34,443 bases of DNA from Stenotrophomonas sp. UBA2302 (GTDB lineage Bacteria > Pseudomonadota > Gammaproteobacteria > Xanthomonadales > Xanthomonadaceae), in assembly GCA_002345545.1 (NCBI GenBank), contig DDVW01000028.1:540-34982 (forward strand), written 5' to 3'. Shown piece by piece: positions 1 through 7,760 of the stretch. How positions within the stretch are numbered: position 1 is the stretch's first letter; each line of letters starts with the position of its first letter. The notes below the pieces were generated by a model. That model saw nothing but the letters and a program-made list of their open reading frames with translations. It searched no databases and was not told where the DNA came from. The position numbers and the translations under genes are program-made.

Positions 1-176
1 GTCGAGCCCTTGCCGTTGGTGCCGCCGACCACGATGCTGCGTTCGGCCGGCTGCCCCAGCCCCATGCGCCCGGCGACCTCGCGTACGCGCTCCAGCCCCA
101 TCGCGATGTGCTGCGGGTGCTGTTGTTCGATATGGGCGAGCCACTGCTCGAGCGTGGCGGGACGTGCGGAAGACAT
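1..176 (-). CDS. folC: Bifunctional folylpolyglutamate/dihydrofolate synthase FolC, N-terminal fragment
   Basis: Only the first 58 codons lie in the window; the rest continues past the left edge. Read leftward from the ATG at 174-176, the protein begins MSSARPATLEQWLAHIE and reaches GGTNGKGST, the Mur-ligase-type P-loop of FolC. FolC joins glutamate to dihydropteroate and to folates with ATP in the cytoplasm. The N-terminal helix ending in LEQWLAHIE followed by a GLERVREVAGRMG stretch is typical of proteobacterial FolC. The family call is firm from the P-loop context. Whether the gene is intact cannot be seen. A TATCAT hexamer on the same strand at 252-257 could be its -10 box. Confidence 0.9.
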   Translation of the reverse strand, partial: MSSARPATLEQWLAHIEQQHPQHIAMGLERVREVAGRMGLGQPAERSIVVGGTNGKGS

Positions 177-251
177 GCGAAGGACTCTCGGAGCTCGTGC
201 GGGATGCCGGCCATCGGGGCAGGCGGCGCGGGGTGCGCAGGAAAGGGGGCA

Positions 252-257
252 ATGATA
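252..257 (-). promoter_or_regulatory. Possible -10 box for folC
   Basis: On the minus strand this reads TATCAT (5 of 6 to TATAAT), about 75 bp upstream of the folC ATG. No convincing -35 box is visible at 16-18 bp. Prediction from sequence only. Confidence 0.3.
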
Positions 258-338
258 CAGCCCGTCGTCCGCGCCAATGCGTCGTCGACACCGCGCCATC
301 AACGCCCTGCAGGTATCCGCGATCCCGCCTGCTGCCGG

Positions 339-1115
339 TCAGGGCGTGGGCGCATCCACCGGCAGCGGCTGCTGCGTGGTGCGGTTTGCACGCAGCTGTG
401 CCAGCGAATGCCGGCAGACCTCCAGATCGCGCCCGCACAGCACGCTGCTGACCACAAACCGATGCTGCCCGTCGTTGACCAGGCGATTGCGCACCAGCAT
501 CGTGCCGTCGAGCTGGAACAGGCTCAGGCCTTCCTCGTCGCGCAGCCAGAAATTGACCAGATCGCCATAGCGACGCAACACCGCCTGCGGACCGATCACC
601 GCGATCGCCTCGGAAATCTGCATGAAACCGATCGGCACCGGATCGGCCAGGAAACCCGGCATCCCCGCCGCGTCATCGCCCAGCCCGACGGGCACCTGGC
701 CGGTGCTGCGCTCGGCGAAGAACGGGTCCTGCACGCGGATACCGGTACGTGCCGGCACCGGCTCAGGCAAGGGGTCGAATGCGAACGGCAGGCGGTAGCG
801 GAGCTGCCCCCGGTACTGCGGCGCCACTACCCAGCCGCGCGCGGCCTGCAGCGCAACCGCATCCAATGCCACCACGCCCGAGGACCGCTCCACGCGCGCA
901 TCGTGCACCCGGCCGCAGGCATCGGTCTCGATGATCACGTTGACGGTGTAATCCAGCAGCCGCCACAACTCCTCCACCGGATAGAACGGCGCACGGTTGC
1001 TGGTCGCGGAGAACGGCGGGCACTCCAGCGCCGTTCCCTGTTGCGCGTGGGCCACCGACGGCAACGCCAGCAGCAAGGCCACCAGCCCGCCGGCGCCGGT
1101 GACGACGCGGCGCAT
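339..1115 (-). CDS. Secreted TonB C-terminal-domain protein
   Basis: 258 residues. The open frame runs further upstream, but the ATG at 1113-1115 is chosen because it starts a clear signal peptide (MRRVVTGAGGLVALLLALP, then AHA before QQG) and overlaps the stop of the phosphatase gene by one base (TAATG), which suggests translational coupling. Residues about 45-115 resemble the TonB C-terminal fold: VIIETDACGRVHDARV, then SSGVVALDAVALQAARGW, then a beta strand ending in FAFD. It has no membrane anchor or proline-rich linker after the signal peptide, so it is not a full TonB energy transducer. The remaining 140 residues are unrecognised; they contain a few Cys that could pair in the periplasm. 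Role unknown. Confidence 0.75.
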   Translation of the reverse strand: MRRVVTGAGGLVALLLALPSVAHAQQGTALECPPFSATSNRAPFYPVEELWRLLDYTVNVIIETDACGRVHDARVERSSGVVALDAVALQAARGWVVAPQYRGQLRYRLPFAFDPLPEPVPARTGIRVQDPFFAERSTGQVPVGLGDDAAGMPGFLADPVPIGFMQISEAIAVIGPQAVLRRYGDLVNFWLRDEEGLSLFQLDGTMLVRNRLVNDGQHRFVVSSVLCGRDLEVCRHSLAQLRANRTTQQPLPVDAPTP

Positions 1116-1759
1116 TACAGCGCGCGGTGCTTGGCTTCGCCGAAGAACGGGGTGTGGTGGGCGCAGTCGTTCAGGCGCACCACTTCCAGGTGCTCCACGT
1201 CCGGGCCTTCCAGCAGATTCAGCGTGGTCGGCGCCTGGCGGAAGCTCCACAGCTTGGCAATCGGCAGGCCGAGGATCTTGCACAGGATCACCCGGTTGAC
1301 CGCGTCATGGGCGACCACCAGCAGCGTGTCGTCTTCGCCCAGTCCTTCGGCGGCGGTGGTGAGCCCGCGCCAGCTGCGGTCCAGCACCTGGCGCAGCGAT
1401 TCACCGCCGGGCATCAGCACGGTGTCCGGTTCCTCGCGCCAGGCACGCAGGCGCGCCGGGTCCTTGTCGTTGATCTCGCTGGCCAGCAGGCCTTCCCATT
1501 CGCCGTGGGCGATTTCCTGCAGGTCCGGATCGGTCAGCAGCATCGCTTCGCGGGCACTACCGAGGGCGGCCTTGGCGGTGGCCTGCGCACGGCTCAGCGG
1601 CGAGGCGACGGCGCGGGTGATCTGCATGTCCGCCAGCCGTTCACCCAGCGCCTTGGCCTGGGCTTCGCCCACCGGCGAAAGGGGAATGTCGATCTGGCCC
1701 TGGTAGCGGCCTTCGGCGTTCCACGGCGTTTCGCCGTGACGGGCAAGCAGGATGCGCAT
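1115..1759 (-). CDS. Histidine phosphatase family protein (phosphoglycerate-mutase-like)
   Basis: 214 residues, cytoplasmic. The start at 1757-1759 gives MRILLARHGETPWNAEG, so the phosphohistidine-forming RHGE motif sits at residues 7-10 as usual. The second catalytic histidine is in VVAHDAV (His151), and the acidic proton-donor region is EIAHGEWEG. These are the hallmarks of the branch-2 histidine phosphatase superfamily (GpmB/CobC/PhoE-like). The substrate cannot be told from sequence: annotations in this branch range from phosphoglycerate mutase to alpha-ribazole or broad phosphatases, and a phosphatase is more likely than a true mutase. An in-frame extension upstream (to 1942) is low-complexity and starts before the likely promoter, so it is rejected. 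Overlaps the downstream gene by one base. Confidence 0.88.
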   Translation of the reverse strand: MRILLARHGETPWNAEGRYQGQIDIPLSPVGEAQAKALGERLADMQITRAVASPLSRAQATAKAALGSAREAMLLTDPDLQEIAHGEWEGLLASEINDKDPARLRAWREEPDTVLMPGGESLRQVLDRSWRGLTTAAEGLGEDDTLLVVAHDAVNRVILCKILGLPIAKLWSFRQAPTTLNLLEGPDVEHLEVVRLNDCAHHTPFFGEAKHRAL

Positions 1760-2074
1760 GCAGCATTTCCATTGGAATGTGGGGAGCCGCCGGATGGACC
1801 AGGCGGGACGCGCATCATAGCCCGAGCCGGCGCTGAAGCCCGGCTCGGTTTCCTGCGTTACGAAGTTCCGTCTCCGGGAAGCCACGGCAGCGCCGTGACG
1901 GCAGGCACAAGCGCATCTTTCCGCGTGCCTTGCCCGTCGCACCCGCCCCTGTCACGGCGTGTTCCATGCGAGCGGTTCACCGGGCGGCGGCAGGCGTTAC
2001 CATTCCGGCCCTCCGTTGATTATCTGGAATGACGTCCGCATGAGGGCCCGCACCTCCTTCGCCCCCGCAGCGGC
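1760..2074. other. Divergent intergenic region with hairpins and mini-ORFs
   Basis: This 315-bp gap separates the leftward phosphatase gene from the rightward TonB-like gene. I see a TATGAT -10-like hexamer for the phosphatase (minus strand, 1814-1819), a short dyad TTCCA-T-TGGAA at 1767-1777, and a perfect hairpin CACGGC-AGC-GCCGTG at 1883-1897. Two tiny coupled reading frames (2029-2043 and 2040-2078) end on the start of the next gene. No RNA gene or known riboswitch is recognised. Confidence 0.5.
1814..1819 (-). promoter_or_regulatory. Possible -10 box for the histidine phosphatase-TonB_C operon
   Basis: Minus strand reads TATGAT (5 of 6 to consensus), giving a leader of about 45 nt to the ATG at 1759. 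No clear -35. Prediction only. Confidence 0.3.
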
Positions 2075-2078
2075 ATGA
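2040..2078 (+). CDS. Possible 12-codon upstream ORF coupled to the TonB-like gene
   Basis: ATG at 2040 opens a frame of 12 codons (MRARTSFAPAAA) whose TGA at 2076-2078 overlaps the ATG of the next gene as ATGA. A still shorter frame, ATG ACG TCC GCA TGA at 2029-2043, ends in the same way on this ATG. The TonB-like gene has no visible Shine-Dalgarno of its own, so it could depend on re-initiation. GGAA lies about 10 bp before the 2040 ATG. Translation is unproven. Confidence 0.25.
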   Translation: MRARTSFAPAAA

Positions 2079-2902
2079 ACACCCTCGCATTTTCCCGCAC
2101 CTGTGCACCTTCGCCGTTGAGCGAGCGCCTGCAGCCGTGGGCGGCAGCGTTGGCGAGCGCATTGCTGCACGTGCTGATGGTGCTGCTCCTGCTGCACTCG
2201 CAACCGCCACAGGTGAGCACGCCGCAAGGGGCCTCCAGCGGTGGCCGGGTCAAGGTGGATTTCGTCGGCGAACCGGCTCCCACCCCGCCCACCACGCCGC
2301 CGCAGGACACACCCAAGCCCGTCCCCAGGCCCGCCACGCGCCCCAGACAAGACACCCGCAAACCGGTGCTCGAGGCCCGGTACGCCGAGCCGCCCGCCGA
2401 ACCGGCACTGGTTGAGAACCGCGAGCCGCCCACACCGGAACCGGCCCCGCCCTCACCGCCGGCCCCTTCCGAACCCGCCCAGCGCCGCCCGCAGACCTGG
2501 AGCGGCCGTCCTCCGGGCTGGGTCGACACCCAGATCTCACCCGATGCCGGGCGCTCCCCAGGCCCGGCCGATCGCGGCGGCACCTATATCGACAGGGCTG
2601 CAGGAGAGCCGGCCATGCAGGTGGGCGGCTACCAGATCATCTATGAGCTGCTGCGCGAGACCCGGCTGCGCGCGTGGATGGCCGAGGGCATCAAGGAGCT
2701 GTCCATTCCACTGCCGGGTACCCGCTACCTGATGGTGTGCCCGGCCGAAGTCGCGCTGCGGCGCGGCTCCAGCAGCTGCCGCCTGCTTGCTCCCGACTCG
2801 CCGGAACTGCAGTCCATCGGCGATGCCCGCGAGATCATCATGGTGATGAACGTGTACCGGCAGGGCGAGCTGGTCTGGCAGGGCCCCGGGCCGTACCGGT
2901 AG
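2075..2902 (+). CDS. TonB-like proline-rich inner-membrane protein of unknown function
   Basis: 275 residues. After a short cytoplasmic N-terminus there is one membrane helix (about residues 24-41, LASALLHVLMVLLLL). A long proline-rich stretch follows (about 65-145, many PxP and EPAP-type repeats), as in TonB/TolA linkers that cross the periplasm. The C-terminal part (about 175-275) is not the TonB_C fold I would expect: it carries YQIIYELLRETRLRAW, PLPGTRYLMVCP and a Cys pair (CP...CRLL). I do not recognise this domain. The gene reads away from the TonB_C-domain protein on the other side of the divergent region, so the two could be partners, but that is inference. No good ribosome binding site precedes the ATG. 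Confidence 0.75.
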   Translation: MNTLAFSRTCAPSPLSERLQPWAAALASALLHVLMVLLLLHSQPPQVSTPQGASSGGRVKVDFVGEPAPTPPTTPPQDTPKPVPRPATRPRQDTRKPVLEARYAEPPAEPALVENREPPTPEPAPPSPPAPSEPAQRRPQTWSGRPPGWVDTQISPDAGRSPGPADRGGTYIDRAAGEPAMQVGGYQIIYELLRETRLRAWMAEGIKELSIPLPGTRYLMVCPAEVALRRGSSSCRLLAPDSPELQSIGDAREIIMVMNVYRQGELVWQGPGPYR

Positions 2903-2962
2903 CCACCGGAACCGGAGCGTCATCCGGACTCCGGCCTGCAACTGCCGCCATGCGCCGATGCA

Positions 2963-3202
2963 TCACGCCTGACGCGTTTGCAGCCACTGTTGCAGGGACG
3001 CCGCATCGAAAGGCCAGTCCAGCTCCCTGCCCGTCCCGTCACCGAATACCGGCACCCGCGTGCCGTAGCGCGCTTCCAGCTGCACGTCATCGTCGATGAA
3101 CACGCTGTCGAACTCCGGCACCCGCGCCTGCGCCAACACCTCCAGCGCGAGGTCACACAGGTGACAGTCATCGCGCTGGTACAGAACCCATCCACTCATC
3201 AT
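2963..3202 (-). CDS. Glutaredoxin-like small thiol-redox protein
   Basis: 79 residues. [19 protein letters not shown] places a CxxC redox pair (CHLC) after the first beta strand, as in the glutaredoxin-like DUF836 group. [12 protein letters not shown] holds the expected cis-Pro (VPV) before a beta strand. Likely a cytoplasmic thiol-disulfide protein. The start is uncertain: ATG at 3202 is preceded by GGTGGA at a fitting distance; ATG at 3199 and an in-frame GTG at 3211 are alternatives. It faces the TonB-like gene tail-to-tail and is divergent from sdaA, 92 bp apart. Confidence 0.82.
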   Translation of the reverse strand: MMSGWVLYQRDDCHLCDLALEVLAQARVPEFDSVFIDDDVQLEARYGTRVPVFGDGTGRELDWPFDAASLQQWLQTRQA

Positions 3203-3254
3203 CACATCCACCGGAAATGCTGCGCTGCAGGCAAGGGCCGCGGCGATCGGACCG

Positions 3255-3260
3255 TAGAAT
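3255..3260 (+). promoter_or_regulatory. Possible -10 box for sdaA
   Basis: TAGAAT (5 of 6 to consensus), 34 bp before the sdaA ATG. No clear -35 at the right spacing. Prediction only. Confidence 0.35.
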
Positions 3261-3294
3261 ACCGGGCATCTTCCATGCAGTACGCAGAACCAGC

Positions 3295-4677
3295 ATGTCC
3301 GTCAGTACGTTCGACCTGTTCAAGATCGGCATCGGCCCGAGTTCGTCACACACCGTGGGCCCGATGCGCGCCGCCGAGCGCTTCGTACACCGCTGGCTGC
3401 TGGATCCAGGCCGCCTGCCGGACACCGTGCGCATCCGTGCCGAGGTCTTCGGCTCGCTGGCGCTGACCGGCCGCGGCCACGGCACCGACACCGCCGTGCT
3501 GCTGGGGCTGGAGGGCAACCGCCCGAACCTGATCGACCCGGACATCATCCCGGCCACGCTGGCGCGCATCCGCGCCAGCAAGCGCATCAACGTGATGGGC
3601 CAGCATGAGATCGCCTTCGACGAGAAGCGCGACCTGGCCCTGAACAAGCGCCAGAAGCTGCCGTACCACACCAACGGCATGCGCTTCACCGCCTTCGACG
3701 CCGACGACCAGGTCATCGCCACCCGCGATTACTACTCCGTCGGTGGCGGCTTCGTGGTCAACGAAGACGACGCCGCCGACGACCGCATCGTGCCCGACCA
3801 GACGCCGGTGCCCTACCCGTTCAAGAGCGGCGACGAACTGCTGGCGCAGGCCGCGCGCAGCGGCCTGAGCATCGCGCAGATGATGTTCGAGAACGAGAAA
3901 TGCTGGCGCAGCGAGGACGATATCCGCGCCGGCCTGCGCGAGATCTGGGAGGCGATGCAGGCCTGCGTGACCCGCGGTATCCGTTCCGAAGGCACCCTGC
4001 CCGGCGGGCTGAAGGTCGGCCGCCGCGCACCGGCGCTGTACCGCGAGCTGTCCGCGCGCCCGGAAGCGGCGATGCGCGATCCGCTGACCACGCTGGACTG
4101 GGTCAACCTGTACGCGCTGGCGGTCAACGAGGAGAACGCCGCCGGCGGCCGCGTGGTCACCGCGCCCACCAACGGTGCGGCCGGCATCATCCCCTCGGTG
4201 CTGCACTACTACGACCGCTTCTGCCCGGGCAGCAACGAGCAGGGAATCTTCGACTTCCTGCTCACCGCTGCGGCGATCGGCATCCTCTACAAGGAAAACG
4301 CCTCGATCTCCGGCGCCGAGGTCGGCTGCCAGGGCGAGGTCGGCGTGGCCTGTTCGATGGCTGCCGGCGGGCTGATGGCGGCACTGGGCGGCAAGCCCGG
4401 GCAGATCGAGAACGCCGCCGAGATCGGCATGGAACACAACCTCGGCCTGACCTGCGATCCGATCGGCGGACTGGTGCAGATTCCCTGCATCGAACGCAAC
4501 GCGATGGGTTCGGTGAAGGCGATCAATGCCGCACGCATGGCCGTGCGCGGTGATGGCAAGCACAAGGTGTCGCTGGACAAGGTCATCAAGACCATGCGCG
4601 ACACCGGCCGCGACATGCAGGACAAGTACAAGGAAACCAGCCGCGGCGGCCTGGCGGTCAACGTCATCGAGTGCTGA
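3295..4677 (+). CDS. sdaA: L-serine ammonia-lyase (L-serine dehydratase), iron-sulfur type
   Basis: 460 residues, the length of one-chain bacterial SdaA. It deaminates L-serine to pyruvate and ammonia using an oxygen-labile [4Fe-4S] cluster. The start ATG at 3295 gives [20 protein letters not shown], the family N-terminus with the SSSHT substrate-binding motif; upstream in-frame codons do not fit. The three cluster cysteines are present at 345 (VGCQGEVG), 387 (TCDPIGG) and 398 (IPCIERN). Their 42- and 11-residue spacing matches the structurally characterised Legionella enzyme (343/385/396, from memory). The beta domain is N-terminal and the catalytic alpha domain C-terminal. No truncation or frameshift. 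A glutaredoxin-like gene is divergent just upstream. Confidence 0.97.
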   Translation: MSVSTFDLFKIGIGPSSSHTVGPMRAAERFVHRWLLDPGRLPDTVRIRAEVFGSLALTGRGHGTDTAVLLGLEGNRPNLIDPDIIPATLARIRASKRINVMGQHEIAFDEKRDLALNKRQKLPYHTNGMRFTAFDADDQVIATRDYYSVGGGFVVNEDDAADDRIVPDQTPVPYPFKSGDELLAQAARSGLSIAQMMFENEKCWRSEDDIRAGLREIWEAMQACVTRGIRSEGTLPGGLKVGRRAPALYRELSARPEAAMRDPLTTLDWVNLYALAVNEENAAGGRVVTAPTNGAAGIIPSVLHYYDRFCPGSNEQGIFDFLLTAAAIGILYKENASISGAEVGCQGEVGVACSMAAGGLMAALGGKPGQIENAAEIGMEHNLGLTCDPIGGLVQIPCIERNAMGSVKAINAARMAVRGDGKHKVSLDKVIKTMRDTGRDMQDKYKETSRGGLAVNVIEC

Positions 4678-4750
4678 TCGCCGCGTCTTGCCATCGCGCC
4701 GGCCAGCATCACAGAATCCGGCCATTACCAGCACCGCGCAGGGGAAAGGG

Positions 4751-5635
4751 ATGCATACCGGGCAGGAGCCAGCTCACACACCGCCGCCGCTGGAACGTCC
4801 CATCCGTGCCCGGCCCGCACCACGCAAAGGCGGACTCACGCTGACCCGGCTGGTGCTGGTGGCGGGCGCACTGCTGGTGCTGGCCTGGTTCATCGGTGAA
4901 AAGACCTCGGGAAGCTCCGCTGACGGACAAACGCCTGCCGCTGCCGGGCCGGACACTTCGATTTCGCCCGGCATGGAAACGCGGTCGCGGGCACAGGTGG
5001 TGCAGGGTGAGAAATCCACCACGCTCAGGCAGGTGGATGACGCGCGCATGCAGGTGGATGGACACGGCACCGTGCTGCGCATCGAAGGCGGCATCGGCCG
5101 GAATTTCGCCACCGACCTGCAGGCGGCACTGGCCGCCAACCCGTCGCTGCAGCGTATCGATATCACCAGCGGTGGCGGCTACTCCAAGCCGGGACTGGAT
5201 GCGGCGCGGATGATCCGCCGGCGCAACCTGATCGTCCGGGTGCAATCACACTGCGCCAGCATGTGCGTTGGGCTGTGGGCGGCCGCCGCGCAGCGGCAGA
5301 TGGAACCGGACGCGCTGATCGGCCTGCACCAGTGGGACGCCCAGTGCGACGCCCGTCCCTCGCCGCAGCGCGAGGAATGCCACTACCAGATGCAGTTCGC
5401 CACCGACCACGCCTCAAGCTACGAGGCCTGGCTGCGCGATGCCGGTTTCAACCGCTACCTGCTGGACCTGCAGTCCCGCACCGCGGCCGAGGACATCGCC
5501 GTGCTCAACGTCCTGCAGCTGTGGGAAAACGGCGTGGACTTCAGCGTGGTCGACCGGGAAGGTACCCGCATGAGCCGGGCTGCGGTCCAGCAGTACCTGG
5601 TGGCGAAAGCCACGACACGCCAAACCGGCGGGTAG
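4751..5635 (+). CDS. Periplasmic ClpP/crotonase-fold protein (COG3904-like)
   Basis: 294 residues. The ATG at 4751 is chosen because GAAAGG lies just upstream and a membrane anchor follows (about residues 33-48, LVLVAGALLVLAWFIG). The frame reaches back into sdaA only by chance. After a 50-residue linker comes a domain like the COG3904 predicted periplasmic proteins: ITSGGGYSKPGLDAARMIR (glycine-rich oxyanion-type strand), HCASMCVGLW with candidate nucleophile Ser170, and IGLHQW with candidate His193. Both Cys around the Ser (CASMC) are typical of this family. It may be a membrane-anchored serine hydrolase or protease; no substrate is known to me. Stands alone, 73 bp after sdaA. Confidence 0.72.
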   Translation: MHTGQEPAHTPPPLERPIRARPAPRKGGLTLTRLVLVAGALLVLAWFIGEKTSGSSADGQTPAAAGPDTSISPGMETRSRAQVVQGEKSTTLRQVDDARMQVDGHGTVLRIEGGIGRNFATDLQAALAANPSLQRIDITSGGGYSKPGLDAARMIRRRNLIVRVQSHCASMCVGLWAAAAQRQMEPDALIGLHQWDAQCDARPSPQREECHYQMQFATDHASSYEAWLRDAGFNRYLLDLQSRTAAEDIAVLNVLQLWENGVDFSVVDREGTRMSRAAVQQYLVAKATTRQTGG

Positions 5636-5668
5636 TGCGCGGACAGCGCGTGGTGCAGCGCTAGCGGC

Positions 5669-6544
5669 TCAGGGGCTGCGCAGTTTCAATCCACCTTCCA
5701 GCGCCAGCAATCCCACCGCCAGCCAGATGGCGATGTAGGTGGGCCACTGGCCATCGCCCACGCTCTCACCCAGCAGCAGCGCAGCCAGCATCAGCAACAC
5801 CGGCTCGACATAGGTGAGCAGGCCGAACAGGCTGAAGGACAGCATCTTGGCCGCCAGCATGTAGCACATCAGCGCCACCGCACTGACCACCCCCAGCAGC
5901 GGAATCCACCCGTACAGCGCCGGCCGCTGTGCCAGCATCTGCACCAGCGCCTGGCCATCGCCGATCGCCGCCCACCAGGCAAAGGGCGACAACAGCACCA
6001 GCTCCACCCAGAAGCCGCCCAGATGGGCCACGCCAAGATGGCGCCGCAGCAGGAAATAGGCCGGATAGCCCAGCGCCACCAGCAGCATTTCCCAGGACAG
6101 GCTCTGCTCACGCAGCAGCGCCCAGGCCACGCCGGCGGCGGCACTGGCGACGGCCAGCTTCTGCGGCACCGACAGCCGCTCGCCATAAAAAACCCGGCCG
6201 ACCAGCACCATCACCAGCGGCAGCAGGAAGTAGCCCATCGACACCTGCAGCGCGCGCCCTTGCAGTGGCGCCCACAGGAACAGCCACAGCTGCACGCCCA
6301 CCATCGCCGCACAGGCCGGCATCGCCAGCCACAGGCGGCGATCCTGGCGAATCCGCACCAGCGTCTGCCGGATCAACTGTGGTTCGCCGCCAACGTGCAG
6401 CATCACCGCCACCAGCGGTACCGCAAACAGCACCCGCCAGCCGAAGATGTCCATCCCCTGCAGCGGCACCAGCCACGGGCTGGCGTAGTACATCAGGCCA
6501 AACAGCAGCGAAGCCGCCAACGAAACCAGTACACCCTTGGACAC
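5669..6544 (-). CDS. rarD: EamA-family transporter RarD
   Basis: 291 residues with about ten hydrophobic segments, matching the EamA/RhaT drug-metabolite transporter superfamily, RarD branch. The start is GTG at 6542-6544 (MSKGVLVSLAASLLFGLMYY); an AGG-containing stretch lies about 9 bp upstream and the N-terminus agrees with RarD proteins. Family signs are FGWRVLFAVPL early, GYPAYFLLRR in the middle and LLTYVEPVLLMLAALLLGE in the second EamA repeat. The substrate is unknown; the E. coli name comes from chloramphenicol sensitivity work. Transcribed in the same direction as hom but separated by 148 bp with its own possible -10, so probably a separate unit. Confidence 0.88.
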   Translation of the reverse strand: MSKGVLVSLAASLLFGLMYYASPWLVPLQGMDIFGWRVLFAVPLVAVMLHVGGEPQLIRQTLVRIRQDRRLWLAMPACAAMVGVQLWLFLWAPLQGRALQVSMGYFLLPLVMVLVGRVFYGERLSVPQKLAVASAAAGVAWALLREQSLSWEMLLVALGYPAYFLLRRHLGVAHLGGFWVELVLLSPFAWWAAIGDGQALVQMLAQRPALYGWIPLLGVVSAVALMCYMLAAKMLSFSLFGLLTYVEPVLLMLAALLLGESVGDGQWPTYIAIWLAVGLLALEGGLKLRSP

Positions 6545-6672
6545 GCGCCACTACCTGCAGGAAAGATCACCGCGGCAAGCCACCGTTACCGGCCCATGCC
6601 AGCCGCAACGGGTGGTGATGGAGGCACGCAGGGCACGAGTGGGCGCCGGCTCGCGGATGCGGCGCCGACGCC

Positions 6673-6678
6673 ATGATA
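6673..6678 (-). promoter_or_regulatory. Possible -10 box for rarD
   Basis: Minus strand TATCAT, about 130 bp upstream of the rarD GTG and just after the hom stop. No -35 recognised. Weak. Confidence 0.22.
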
Positions 6679-6692
6679 GGGCGCGGCCGGTT

Positions 6693-7760
6693 TCAGTTGC
6701 CGGCGATGCGCAACACATCGTCCAGCAGCGCCGCCGCGGTCACTTCGGCACCGGCACCCGGCCCCTGGATCAGCAACGGCTGCACGTTGTAGCGGTCACT
6801 GTGGATCGCCACCCGGTTGTCGGTGCCACGTCCTCCGGCCAGCGGGTGTTCGGCCGGCAGCGCACGCAGGCCGACGCTTGCACCGCTCCGGTCCAGCCGG
6901 CCGACAAAACACAGCCGCAGCCCTTGTGCCCGGGCCTGCTGCAGTTGCACGGCCAAGGGCGCATCCAGCAGTTCCAGCGCGCCATCCACCGCCGAAGCCG
7001 GCAACGCCGCCAGCGCCGCAGGCACCAGCGATTCCACCTGGACCTGCTCGGCCTCCAGCGCCACACCGGCCGCCCGCGCGAGGATCAGCAGCTTGCGCCG
7101 CACATCCTCACCGGACAGATCGATACGCGGGTCCGGCTCGGTGTAACCGGCCGCCGCCGCTTCGCGCACACAGGCCGAAAACGGCTGGCTACCGTCATGG
7201 CGATGGAACAGCCACGCCAGCGAACCGGACAGCACGCCTTCGATGGAATGGATGTGATCGCCGCCAGCCACCAGCGCACGGATGCTGGCCAGCAGCGGCA
7301 GTCCCGCCCCCACGGTGGCGGCATCGCCATAGCGCGTGTTGGCAGCGCGGGCCGCGGCATCGATCTGACGCGCCCGCGCCAACGCGGTGCCATTGCCCAG
7401 CTTGTTGGCGGTCACCACGTGGATGCCCTGCGCCAGCCAGTGCGCATGATCGGCGGCGACCGCCTCGCTGGCGGTGGCATCGATGACGATATCGCCGGCA
7501 CGCAGGTGCCCGAGCTGCTGCCGGTGCACCTGCCCATTACTGCTGCGCACCGCTGCGCGGGCCTGTTCCAGCGCCTGCTCCGGCGCGTCGGCGCACGCCA
7601 GTGCGATGCGCGAATTGGCGACCACCTCCAGCGCCGGCAGCACCAGCTGCCGCTGTTGCAAGGCCCGGTAGCGACTGACGAAGGCCGAGCCGACGGTGCC
7701 GGTTCCCAGCAGCGCCAGCCGCGTCTGCCCCGCACTCACCGCACGCAACTGGGCACTCAC
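6693..7760 (-). CDS. hom: Homoserine dehydrogenase, monofunctional, without ACT domain
   Basis: 355 residues, third gene of the metX-metB-hom operon; its ATG overlaps the metB stop by 4 bp (ATGA). It reduces aspartate semialdehyde to homoserine with NAD(P)H, feeding the acyltransferase and cystathionine synthase encoded upstream. N-terminal Rossmann motif LALLGTGTVGSAF (GxGxVG at about 19-24), then VVTANKLGNGTAL with the nucleotide/catalytic Lys region and RYGDAATVGAGLPLL, then the substrate-binding stretch EPDPRIDLSGEDVRRKLLIL. It resembles the C-terminal half of ThrA/MetL and stops where stand-alone Hom enzymes of about 430 residues carry an ACT domain. Control is therefore more likely by the SAM riboswitch than by allosteric threonine (inference). 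Confidence 0.95.
   Translation of the reverse strand: MSAQLRAVSAGQTRLALLGTGTVGSAFVSRYRALQQRQLVLPALEVVANSRIALACADAPEQALEQARAAVRSSNGQVHRQQLGHLRAGDIVIDATASEAVAADHAHWLAQGIHVVTANKLGNGTALARARQIDAAARAANTRYGDAATVGAGLPLLASIRALVAGGDHIHSIEGVLSGSLAWLFHRHDGSQPFSACVREAAAAGYTEPDPRIDLSGEDVRRKLLILARAAGVALEAEQVQVESLVPAALAALPASAVDGALELLDAPLAVQLQQARAQGLRLCFVGRLDRSGASVGLRALPAEHPLAGGRGTDNRVAIHSDRYNVQPLLIQGPGAGAEVTAAALLDDVLRIAGN

Noticed and set aside
108..1706. 532-codon frame over folC start, the TonB_C gene and the phosphatase gene
   Set aside because: Crosses three conserved genes on the other strand; Arg/His/Gln-rich product without motifs.
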